Source of the DNA: Verrucomicrobiales bacterium
GTDB taxonomy: Bacteria > Verrucomicrobiota > Verrucomicrobiia > Verrucomicrobiales > V1-33
Assembly (NCBI GenBank): GCA_028293305.1
Contig: JAQGPD010000029.1
Coordinates: 1 to 5,192 of the forward strand
Direction: 5' to 3'
DNA length: 5,192 nt
Shown here: piece after piece, positions 1 to 5,192 of the stretch
How the letters are laid out: each line of letters begins with the position of its first letter
Position numbering within the stretch: the stretch's first letter is position 1
The notes under the pieces: generated by a model
The model's database searches: none
Seen by the model: only the letters and a program-made list of their open reading frames with translations
Told to the model about the DNA's origin: nothing
Translations under genes and position numbers: made by a program

Positions 1-1915
1 GCGCTTCAAGTCGTTGACGCACACTGCCTTTGACCTCCCCATGCGCGCCTTCGTCCAAGGCCGGCACGTTGGGCGGCGGGGGCGGCGGAGTGATGCCCAG
101 CATGTTTTCCAAGACCCACTTTCCCCGCTTCACCGGAGAGGTCCGGGTGGGATCGCTGGTGACGGTCAGGACGCTGGCATGGGTCAGGATTCCGCGCCGT
201 TGCAGCTTGGGATCAAGGTCGACCTTTCTGAATTGATCCCCGCTGATGCCGGTCACTCCGTAATAATTCGCCAGGCGTTCGTTCAGGAAGGTGTAGTCGG
301 CGGAGAGGAACTCGAGAACGCTTTTATTTTCCTGCAGGATGTGATGGAACAGCTCCTCGGTTTCCCGGCGCATCGCTTTTCCGAGTTCCGGGCTGTATTG
401 GGGGAACTTGTCCTTGTCCGGGGCCGCCACGCTGAGGGTCCGCAATTCCAGCCACTGGCCGCCGAAGTTCTCCGGCAAAGCGCGGGCTTTGGGATCCTTC
501 AGCATCCGTTGGACTTGCGCGGAGAGGTTGGGCCTCAACTGTTTACGGAACGCCAGCGAAAGCAGTTCGTCATCCGGCGTGCTACTCCAGAGCCAATACG
601 AAAGGCGGGACGCCAACGCGAAATCATCCACATCGACGATCAATCCCGGATTATCCGCCTCCGGCTGCCACTCGGTGCGGTAAATAAAATAAGGCGAAAC
701 CATCACGGCCTTCATGGCAACGCGGAGCGCCCCGGCGTGATTTTCACCCCGTTCGCGGATCATCTTGTAGATCCCCACCAACCGGTCGATTTCCGCGGGA
801 ATGGCGGCGCGCCGGAAGCAGCGGTTGGCGAATTGCTGGAGAATGGCCCGCGCCCCGGCTTCCGTTTCGCCGGCTTTCTCGCCGGGAGTGAAAATCCGGC
901 GGGCGGTTTCGTTGAGGATCTGGGGTTCGACTTTGAACGGTCCTTCAACTTCCATCGACACCACCGTCAGGTTGCGGTCCCGTTTGTCAGGATCCGGCAG
1001 GTTGGCATCGTAGAAATCGTTCAGGAAACGGACGCCGATTTTCGTGAATCCCTTGGGAAATTTCATGCGGAATTCCACCGTCTGAGCCTTGTCAGGCTCC
1101 GCGGCGGTGACATCCGCCTTGGCCACGACATTTTCCGCCGCCAGCAGTTCGAGCTTTGCGGGTTCATCCCCGGCCTGGGCCGCCCAGATCTTCGCCCGGA
1201 GGACGTATTCTCCACCGATCACTGCGTTGAATTCCGTTCCGCACAGCCCGGCAAAGGCCAGCAGGCGGCTTTTTCCGTCATCCAAACCCTGGCCGGTCAA
1301 TTCCTCGCCGGCAACCTCCGTTTTGGACGGCTCCGGCGGCGGCGGGGGAATGGCGGCATTCAGAACCCGGTCAGCGGCAATGAGATAGCGCTCCATCAAA
1401 ATCGGCGGCAGCGCGAGCACATCCCCGATATTGTCAAAGCCGTAGCCCGTGTCGTCCTCGGGAAAATCGTCCGCCGGGCGGATATCGACCCCCAGCAAAT
1501 CGCGCATGGTATTGTTATATTCCACCCGGTTCAGCCGCCGGATGGTCACCCGTCCCGGATCCGGTTTTGCGGGGTCGACCGGGTTCAGCAGATGATCCAG
1601 ATATTTGGCTAGAAACTCGCGTTCCTGGGGCGTGGGCTGATCGGATTTCTTCGCGGGCGGCATGGTCCATTGGTCGATATGGAACATCACGCCCGCCCAA
1701 AGTTTGCGCTCCTTCAGGACGCCCGATTCGTCTTTGAAAGAGTCCAGATTCAGCTCGCCTTTATGCGCGCCGTCGCCGTGGCAGTCCCAGCAATATTTTT
1801 GCAGCACCGGCAGGACCTCCCTGGCAAAAGTGCCCGCCGCCGGAGCCTGAGCGTAGCCGTTCAGCGTCAGGACCAAGGAGGATAGGATTAGGCAAATGAA
1901 CGGGGATTTTGTCAT
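1..1915 (-). CDS. Secreted planctomycete-type cytochrome c / DUF1587-DUF1595-DUF1592-DUF1588 protein, 3' end cut by window
   Basis: Open from ATG at 1915 to the left edge: 638 codons, no stop. Residues 1-24 form a signal peptide (hydrophobic core FICLILSSLVL, AQA cleavage site), so the protein is exported. A PSCyt1-type haem domain follows, with CWDCH at 42-46 and an MPP motif at 85-87 whose Met may be the distal haem ligand. DUF1587 is clear at about 120-185 (RRLNRVEYNNTMRDLLGVD). Residues about 215-327 are a beta-rich insert ending in a CBM60-like signature (VRFLNDFYD at 295-303, DRNL at 313-316). DUF1595 covers about 345-415 (FANRCFRR; VSPYFIYRTE), DUF1592 starts near 432 (LASRLSYWLWSSTPDDELL) and DUF1588 near 575 (TRTSPVKRGKWVLEN, then six prolines and NVPALDE). 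The missing end should carry a CxxCH-like motif and DUF1585. The family is expanded in Planctomycetota and Verrucomicrobiota; its reaction is unknown, and periplasmic electron transfer or polysaccharide use is only a suggestion. The family call is firm, the function is not. Confidence 0.95.
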   Translation of the reverse strand, partial: MTKSPFICLILSSLVLTLNGYAQAPAAGTFAREVLPVLQKYCWDCHGDGAHKGELNLDSFKDESGVLKERKLWAGVMFHIDQWTMPPAKKSDQPTPQEREFLAKYLDHLLNPVDPAKPDPGRVTIRRLNRVEYNNTMRDLLGVDIRPADDFPEDDTGYGFDNIGDVLALPPILMERYLIAADRVLNAAIPPPPPEPSKTEVAGEELTGQGLDDGKSRLLAFAGLCGTEFNAVIGGEYVLRAKIWAAQAGDEPAKLELLAAENVVAKADVTAAEPDKAQTVEFRMKFPKGFTKIGVRFLNDFYDANLPDPDKRDRNLTVVSMEVEGPFKVEPQILNETARRIFTPGEKAGETEAGARAILQQFANRCFRRAAIPAEIDRLVGIYKMIRERGENHAGALRVAMKAVMVSPYFIYRTEWQPEADNPGLIVDVDDFALASRLSYWLWSSTPDDELLSLAFRKQLRPNLSAQVQRMLKDPKARALPENFGGQWLELRTLSVAAPDKDKFPQYSPELGKAMRRETEELFHHILQENKSVLEFLSADYTFLNERLANYYGVTGISGDQFRKVDLDPKLQRRGILTHASVLTVTSDPTRTSPVKRGKWVLENMLGITPPPPPPNVPALDEGAHGEVKGSVRQRLEA

Positions 1916-2071
1916 GGGGTTGGCCAAAAGGATACGCGTCGCCAAGGGCCGCTCTTACCTGCAATACTGACCGGAAGCACGGTTCCGGCCATCGCCGCGA
2001 TCGCGTGCCGGGCATGGATTTTTTTGGTTTCCCATTGCACGCAGGCCCGCCGGGCGGCAGTTGCCCGGGAC
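1916..2071. promoter_or_regulatory. Divergent intergenic region between the haem protein gene and pyrE
   Basis: These 156 bp must hold the promoters of both divergent genes. I see no strong sigma70-type promoter on either strand; TGCAATACT near 1960-1968 is a weak extended -10 candidate for pyrE without a good -35. The region contains an inverted repeat (1971-1988), a 10-bp palindrome CGCGATCGCG (1996-2005) and a run of seven T (2019-2025). Neither gene start has a Shine-Dalgarno-like sequence. Confidence 0.6.
1971..1988. repeat. Inverted repeat CCGGAA-N6-TTCCGG in the divergent promoter region
   Basis: Two perfect 6-bp arms, CCGGAA (1971-1976) and TTCCGG (1983-1988), flank a 6-bp spacer. 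It lies 55 bp upstream of the haem protein start and 83 bp upstream of the pyrE start, a position that suits an operator shared by divergent genes. In GC-rich DNA such a repeat also arises by chance, and no known operator is recognised. Confidence 0.35.
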
Positions 2072-2653
2072 ATGAGCAGCGCCTCCCGCCAATCCTTGTT
2101 GGACCTCCTCCGCCGGAAATCGGTGATGTATGGGGACTTCACTCTCGCCTCCGGACGGAAAAGTGATTTTTATTGCGACGCCCGCCTGACGACCCTTGAT
2201 CCTCAAGGAGCGGTGTGGCTGGGAGAAGTGGGTTGGGAGCTGATCCGGGAAAAATCCTTGGCGCTCGGCGTCGCGCCCGTCGCCATCGGCGGACTCACCA
2301 TGGGCGCCGATCCCGTCGCCCTGGCTATCGGAATCGGGTCCGTGCGGGACGGAGGATCCGGGCTGCAATGTTTTTCCATCCGCAAACAGGCCAAGGTCCA
2401 CGGCCGCGGCAAACTGATTGAAGGAAACTTCCAACCCGGTGACACTGTGGTGGTTGTGGATGACACCATCACCACCGGCGGTTCGACCTTGGAAGCCATT
2501 GAAAAAATCCGTGCGGAGGGCGGCCAAGTAGCGTTCGCGCTCGTTCTTGTGGACCGGAGCGAAGGCGGATTGGAGGCGATAGAGGCCACCGGCGTGCCCG
2601 TGATTGCGATTTTCTCCAGAGCCGACATTGACGCGGACCGCGCGGCCAGCTAG
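2072..2653 (+). CDS. pyrE: Orotate phosphoribosyltransferase PyrE
   Basis: A cytoplasmic enzyme of de novo pyrimidine synthesis that joins orotate to PRPP, giving orotidine 5'-monophosphate and pyrophosphate; it works as a dimer. The 193-residue product shows the whole family pattern: FTLASGRKSDFYCD near the N-terminus, GGLTMGADPVALA in the middle, the flexible catalytic loop RKQAKVHGRGK at 104-114, and the PRPP-binding motif VVVVDDTITTGGST at 126-139, ending in GVPVIAIFSRADI. The ATG at 2072 is chosen because homologues begin just before the LLDLLRRKSVMYGDF segment; the frame stays open upstream to a TTG at 2024, but those 16 codons look non-coding. No Shine-Dalgarno sequence precedes the ATG. 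It is divergent from the haem protein gene and 136 bp upstream of recA in the same direction; a shared transcript is possible but not needed. Regulation by pyrimidine supply is plausible because of the T tract at 2019-2025. Confidence 0.97.
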   Translation: MSSASRQSLLDLLRRKSVMYGDFTLASGRKSDFYCDARLTTLDPQGAVWLGEVGWELIREKSLALGVAPVAIGGLTMGADPVALAIGIGSVRDGGSGLQCFSIRKQAKVHGRGKLIEGNFQPGDTVVVVDDTITTGGSTLEAIEKIRAEGGQVAFALVLVDRSEGGLEAIEATGVPVIAIFSRADIDADRAAS

Positions 2654-2679
2654 GACTGGCACACCTGTTCTCTGTTTTT
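2645..2679 (+). terminator. Weak terminator-like hairpin at the pyrE stop
   Basis: GCCAG (2645-2649) pairs with CTGGC (2656-2660) across a 6-nt loop that contains the pyrE stop codon, and a T5 run follows at 2675-2679. The stem is only 5 bp and the T run is 14 nt away, so this is a poor intrinsic terminator; read-through into recA is quite possible. Confidence 0.2.
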
Positions 2680-2702
2680 CTGATTTTGACCTGCCCCCGG
2701 GC

Positions 2703-2721
2703 GGTTCTCAAGGTAGAATCC
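2703..2721. promoter_or_regulatory. Imperfect inverted repeat over a candidate -10 upstream of recA
   Basis: GGTTCT (2703-2708) and AGAATCC (2715-2721) form an inverted repeat with a 6-bp spacer and one extra base in the right arm. The right arm overlaps TAGAAT (2714-2719), the best -10-like hexamer before recA; TTGACC at 2686-2691 is 22 bp away, too far for a normal -35. An operator here would block transcription, as LexA does at other recA genes, but the sequence does not match the SOS boxes I know from E. coli (CTGT-N8-ACAG), Bacillus (GAAC-N4-GTTC) or alphaproteobacteria (GTTC-N7-GTTC). Confidence 0.25.
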
Positions 2722-2789
2722 AGCCGCAGTCCAGTCCGGGTTTTCCCCTCCCTTCCTCCTTTTCCAAAAACACGTTCCCCACACCCATC

Positions 2790-3896
2790 ATGCCCGCCAA
2801 AGAATCTTCCAAAGCCGCTGCCGCCGCCGCCACCGCCGGCGAGGACCGCATCGCCGCCGCCCGTGCCAAAAATCTGGATATTGCCCTCCAGCAGATCCAC
2901 AAGGACTTCGGCGACGGCTCCATCATGCGCCTCGGCGACAACCGGAAAATGGACATCGAGGTCATCCCCTCCGGCAACCTGCTCATCGACCGCGCCCTCG
3001 GCGCCGGCGGTTTCCCCCGCGGCCGCATCATGGAAGTGTTCGGCCCGGAATCCTCCGGTAAAACCACCCTCACCCTCACCGTCATCGCCCAAGCGCAAAA
3101 GCTCGGTGGCCTCGCCGCCTTCATCGACGTCGAGCATGCGCTGGATCCCCAATACGCCCGGAAACTGGGCGTGAATCTGGACGATTTGCTCGTGTCACAG
3201 CCCAGCTCCGGTGAGGAAGCCCTGCGCATCTGCGAAACCCTCGTCCGTTCCAATGCCTTGGACGTCATCGTCCTGGACTCCGTCGCCGCCCTCGTCACAA
3301 AGCAGGAACTGGACGGCGAAATCGGCGACTCCACCGTCGGTGCCCAGGCCCGCCTCATGAGTGCCGCCATGCGGAAACTCACCGCCCTCATTTCCAAGGC
3401 CCGCACCTGCTGTATCTTCACGAACCAGATCCGCGAAAAAATCGGCGTCATGTTCGGCAGCCCCGAAACCACCCCCGGCGGCCGGGCGCTGAAATTCTTC
3501 TCCAGCGTGCGCGTGGATATCCGCCGCATCGGCCAGATCAAAGGCAGCGACGGCACCGTGAATGGCAGCCGCACCAAGATCAAAGTCGTTAAGAATAAAG
3601 TCGCTCCACCATTTGGCGAAGCCGAGTTCGACATCATGTATGACGAAGGGATCTCCTCCGTCGGCAGCCTGCTGGACCTCGCCTTGGAGCAGGAAATCAT
3701 TCAAAAGCGTGGTTCCTGGCTCAGCTACAAAGGCACCCAGGTCGCGCAGGGCCGGGACGCCGCCAAGGAAGTCCTCCGGAACGACGCCGCGCTTTACGCG
3801 GAAATCGAAGCCTTGGTCAAAGAAAAACTCGGCATCAAAGGTGGCGTGACCACGCCGCCGCCGGTCGCCGCGCCCATCGCCGACGAGGTGGCCTGA
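2790..3896 (+). CDS. recA: Recombinase RecA
   Basis: The 368-residue product is a complete RecA, the ATP-dependent strand-exchange protein that forms filaments on single-stranded DNA, pairs homologous DNA and triggers LexA-type self-cleavage. Relative to E. coli numbering (offset +19) the key parts are present: Walker A GPESSGKTT at 85-93 (K91, T92), catalytic E115 in FIDVEHALDP, Walker B VIVLDS with D163, loop L1 around 176-184 (GEIGDSTVG), loop L2 around 213-231 (QIREKIGVMFGSPETTPGG, Q213 as ATP sensor), F236, and K268/K270 in VVKNK. The ATG at 2790 adds an Ala-rich leader of about 19 residues; the frame continues upstream to a TTG at 2604, but that stretch overlaps pyrE and is not RecA-like. 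The C-terminal tail is Pro/Ala-rich with little acid. The leader before the ATG is pyrimidine-rich with no Shine-Dalgarno sequence. recX and lexA are not in view. A strong terminator lies 109 bp downstream. Confidence 0.99.
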   Translation: MPAKESSKAAAAAATAGEDRIAAARAKNLDIALQQIHKDFGDGSIMRLGDNRKMDIEVIPSGNLLIDRALGAGGFPRGRIMEVFGPESSGKTTLTLTVIAQAQKLGGLAAFIDVEHALDPQYARKLGVNLDDLLVSQPSSGEEALRICETLVRSNALDVIVLDSVAALVTKQELDGEIGDSTVGAQARLMSAAMRKLTALISKARTCCIFTNQIREKIGVMFGSPETTPGGRALKFFSSVRVDIRRIGQIKGSDGTVNGSRTKIKVVKNKVAPPFGEAEFDIMYDEGISSVGSLLDLALEQEIIQKRGSWLSYKGTQVAQGRDAAKEVLRNDAALYAEIEALVKEKLGIKGGVTTPPPVAAPIADEVA

Positions 3897-3910
3897 TTTC
3901 TGTCAGGACA

Positions 3911-3960
3911 CGGACGGTTATTTCCTCCAAGGCTGCCGTTTCCTCCAAGGCTGCCGTCCG
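3911..3960. repeat. Perfect 18-bp tandem repeat bracketed by a 7-bp inverted repeat, recA 3' region
   Basis: TTTCCTCCAAGGCTGCCG occurs twice back to back, at 3921-3938 and 3939-3956, without mismatch. The pair is enclosed by CGGACGG (3911-3917) and CCGTCCG (3954-3960), a perfect inverted repeat, so in RNA the repeats would mostly sit in a 36-nt loop. TTCCTCCAG recurs at 3974-3982 and 4020-4028. The element begins 15 bp after the recA stop. Confidence 0.85.
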
Positions 3961-4004
3961 CCCTCCGCTCCGGTTCCTCCAGTCACGATAAGTCTTTTAA
4001 AATC

Positions 4005-4048
4005 AACGCCGTCCTTGCCTTCCTCCAGGTGGCTCGGGCGGCGTTTTT
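4005..4048 (+). terminator. recA: Intrinsic terminator of recA
   Basis: AACGCCGTCC (4005-4014) pairs with GGGCGGCGTT (4036-4045): 10 bp with a single G-U pair, with a possible inner GCC/GGC extension (4017-4019 with 4031-4033). The stem runs directly into a T5 run (4044-4048). It sits 109 bp after the recA stop and would end the recA (or pyrE-recA) transcript. On the other strand the stem is followed by GATTTT, so weak bidirectional action is possible, though no gene reads into it from the right. Confidence 0.8.
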
Positions 4049-4060
4049 GCATTTTGGTTG

Positions 4061-4083
4061 CAGCCTGAAAACGGGGCAGGCTG
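4061..4083. repeat. 7-bp inverted repeat (hairpin) CAGCCTG-N9-CAGGCTG
   Basis: CAGCCTG (4061-4067) and CAGGCTG (4077-4083) are perfectly complementary around a 9-nt loop, 13 bp after the recA terminator T run. No T run follows on either strand, so it is not a terminator by itself; it could stabilise a transcript end or form part of a small RNA. Confidence 0.4.
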
Positions 4084-4173
4084 GAAGCCGAGGGAAAAAA
4101 TTCGAGCCTACGATATCATTCTTTCCAACAGGGCCCCGCACCTGCTTGTCAGAGAAGGAAGGTGGAGCCGGTA

Positions 4174-4186
4174 AAAATCAGATTTT
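4174..4186. promoter_or_regulatory. AT-rich palindrome AAAATC-A-GATTTT upstream of bamA
   Basis: A perfect 6-bp inverted repeat around one central base, 177 bp upstream of the bamA start, in the most AT-rich part of the intergenic region. The form suits a small dimeric regulator's operator, but I cannot name one and chance is not excluded. Confidence 0.25.
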
Positions 4187-4363
4187 CCGTAACTGTCATG
4201 CCGGGTTGTAAACCGCTTCAAATGAAACCTGACTGACTTATGCACCTCACGCCAAATCAATGTTGCGCTTTTGCCGCCCGACGATAGTCTCGCCAGAACC
4301 TTTTCCCCCCAAAGCGAACCCATCCAGCGTCAACACCGCCCCGCCCGGTCTTTATTTTTCACG

Positions 4364-5192
4364 ATGAATCCATCCGCCCGCTCCGCCACCGCCCGCCGCT
4401 CCTCCGCGGTCTGTCCGTTCCTTTCCCTTGCACCGTTGGCCTGCGCTCTGGCGTTGCCCGCACTGCTTCAGGCTCAAGCGCTTCCAAGCGCCACGCCTCC
4501 TCCCGCTCCCCTGCTTGATGCGCCGTCCCTGGCTCCGACCACGGGCCCCGTGGTGCGCTCCGTGGAAATCCGCTTCAAAGGCGAAGCCACCGTGGACCGG
4601 GAACGCATCCTTTCCAACATGCGGCTGAAAGCCGGCGAGGTTTACACCAGTGAAAAAGAAGCCGACGACATCCGCGCGCTTTACCGCACCGGCGATTTGC
4701 TGGACGTCCAATTCACCACCGTTGAAGTCGCCGGCGGCGTGAAAATCATCGTCACCGCCGAAGCCCGTGCCAGCCTGGGCGCGGTCGAATTCAGCGGAAA
4801 CACCGTCTTTTCCTCCACCCGTCTCCGTCAGGAAGTCGAACTGAAAGTCGGCGGTTCCGTGGACGACACCAGCCTGGCCAAAGCCAAGGACGCCATCCTG
4901 GAAGTGTATAAAGCCAAAGGATTCCCCGACGTCACGGTGGACTACGCCGTGACCAAAGGCCCCACCGGCTTTTCCCAGGCCGTCTTCACCATCAACGAAG
5001 GTGGACGCGGCATCATCAAGGAAGTCATCTTCGAAGGCGCGACCTCTTTCTCCTCCGGCAAACTCAAAGCGGTGATCAAGAGCGACAACCGCAACTGGAT
5101 CAAGTTCTGGGACCTGAAACGCCGCGTCGAGCGCACCAAGATCGAGGCCGACATCAAGGCCATTGAGGAATTCTATCAAAACGCCGGCTACC
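4364..5192 (+). CDS. bamA: Outer membrane protein assembly factor BamA (Omp85), 3' end cut by window
   Basis: Visible are 276 codons from ATG at 4364 to the right edge. BamA is the core of the machine that folds and inserts beta-barrel proteins into the outer membrane; its periplasmic POTRA domains receive substrates and a C-terminal barrel sits in the membrane. Residues 1-39 form a signal peptide (RR at 11-12, hydrophobic 16-35, AQA cleavage site at 37-39). A Pro/Ala-rich linker (40-62) leads to POTRA1 (63-135; VRSVEIRFKGEATVDRERIL, then LYRTGDLLDVQF), POTRA2 (136-213; LGAVEFSGNTVFSSTRLRQE, YKAKGFPDVTV) and the start of POTRA3 (217 on; IKEVIFEGATSFSSGKL, then EEFYQNAGY). The repeated beta-alpha-alpha-beta-beta pattern and the position right after the signal peptide fit BamA better than TamA or a two-partner TpsB, but the barrel that would decide this is outside the window. 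No Shine-Dalgarno sequence precedes the ATG. In many Gram-negatives an ompH/skp gene follows bamA; that cannot be checked here. Confidence 0.88.
   Translation, partial: MNPSARSATARRSSAVCPFLSLAPLACALALPALLQAQALPSATPPPAPLLDAPSLAPTTGPVVRSVEIRFKGEATVDRERILSNMRLKAGEVYTSEKEADDIRALYRTGDLLDVQFTTVEVAGGVKIIVTAEARASLGAVEFSGNTVFSSTRLRQEVELKVGGSVDDTSLAKAKDAILEVYKAKGFPDVTVDYAVTKGPTGFSQAVFTINEGGRGIIKEVIFEGATSFSSGKLKAVIKSDNRNWIKFWDLKRRVERTKIEADIKAIEEFYQNAGY

Larger units (their letters stand above)
4049..4363. other. Non-coding stretch between the recA terminator and bamA
   Basis: About 315 bp with visibly more A and T than the flanking genes and no credible gene: short open frames exist on both strands (60 and 71 codons) but neither resembles a known protein. 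It holds a hairpin-forming repeat (4061-4083), the palindrome AAAATC-A-GATTTT (4174-4186) and GGTT-GTA-AACC (4204-4214). The bamA promoter should lie here; TTCAAA (4217-4222) with TTATGC (4238-4243) is a poor candidate at 15-bp spacing. I see no tRNA or other standard RNA gene. Confidence 0.6.

Noticed and set aside
14..1612. A 532-codon open frame on the plus strand, antisense to the haem protein gene
   Set aside because: It uses the same codon boundaries as the real minus-strand gene, so its stops could arise only at sense TTA, CTA or TCA codons, which this GC-rich gene nearly avoids. Its product resembles no family, while the minus strand shows five recognisable domains.
1996..2005. CGCGATCGCG palindrome as a HIP1-like or restriction/methylation island
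   Set aside because: Only one copy was noticed in this window, and a 10-bp palindrome of this kind is not surprising in GC-rich DNA.
2741..2764. CCTCCTTTT upstream of recA and repeated CCTCC at 3924-4026 as anti-Shine-Dalgarno mimics
   Set aside because: The match to the 16S rRNA 3' tail is striking but short and expected in pyrimidine-rich leaders; on the opposite strand no start codon follows at a suitable distance.
2604..2789. N-terminal extension of recA by 62 codons from a TTG
   Set aside because: It would overlap the end of pyrE by 50 bp, begins with a rare start, and its residues have no RecA similarity. The ATG at 2790 gives a normal RecA.
1955..3704. Long minus-strand frames opposite pyrE and recA (up to 330 codons)
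   Set aside because: They lie opposite two certain genes, have skewed compositions typical of antisense GC-rich frames, and show no known motif.
4029..4323. Small frames of 60 codons (plus) and 71 codons (minus) in the recA-bamA gap
   Set aside because: The plus frame begins inside the recA terminator; neither has a ribosome binding site, a recognisable motif or a protein-like pattern.
4364..4480. Lipoprotein signal at Cys27 of the BamA-like protein (PLAC)
   Set aside because: The -3 residue is Pro, not Leu, and a better type I cleavage site (AQA, 37-39) follows; BamA is not a lipoprotein.

Overview
This is a chromosomal, GC-rich window holding four protein genes, two of them cut by the window edges. 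It looks like a bacterium of the Planctomycetota-Verrucomicrobiota (PVC) group, more likely Verrucomicrobiota. The main reason is the large secreted haem protein on the left, of the DUF1587/1595/1592/1588 family with an N-terminal planctomycete-type cytochrome c, which is abundant in that group. The RecA and PyrE sequences fit but do not settle the phylum.

Layout. Positions 1-1915 (minus strand) carry that haem protein, open for 638 codons and missing its C-terminus. A 156-bp divergent intergenic region (1916-2071) follows, with an inverted repeat and a T tract. On the plus strand come pyrE (2072-2653, orotate phosphoribosyltransferase) and then recA (2790-3896), separated by 136 bp. The 467-bp gap after recA (3897-4363) holds a perfect 18-bp tandem repeat inside a long-range inverted repeat, a convincing intrinsic terminator (4005-4048), and an AT-richer leader with small palindromes but no credible gene. 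A bamA-type Omp85 gene starts at 4364 and runs off the right edge after its signal peptide, two complete POTRA domains and part of a third.

Function. pyrE (pyrimidine synthesis), recA (recombination and SOS signalling) and bamA (outer-membrane protein insertion) are core housekeeping genes that happen to be neighbours; I see no sign that they form one pathway. The haem protein is an accessory periplasmic protein of unknown biochemical role whose usual partner, a DUF1552 protein, would be expected beyond the left edge. I see no transposase, integrase, CRISPR array, tRNA or rRNA, no phage gene and no toxin-antitoxin or defence locus. I did not find a new multi-gene system; the points worth checking are regulatory (pyrE leader, recA upstream repeat, recA 3' repeats), one domain-level feature in the haem protein, and the absence of Shine-Dalgarno sequences at all four starts.
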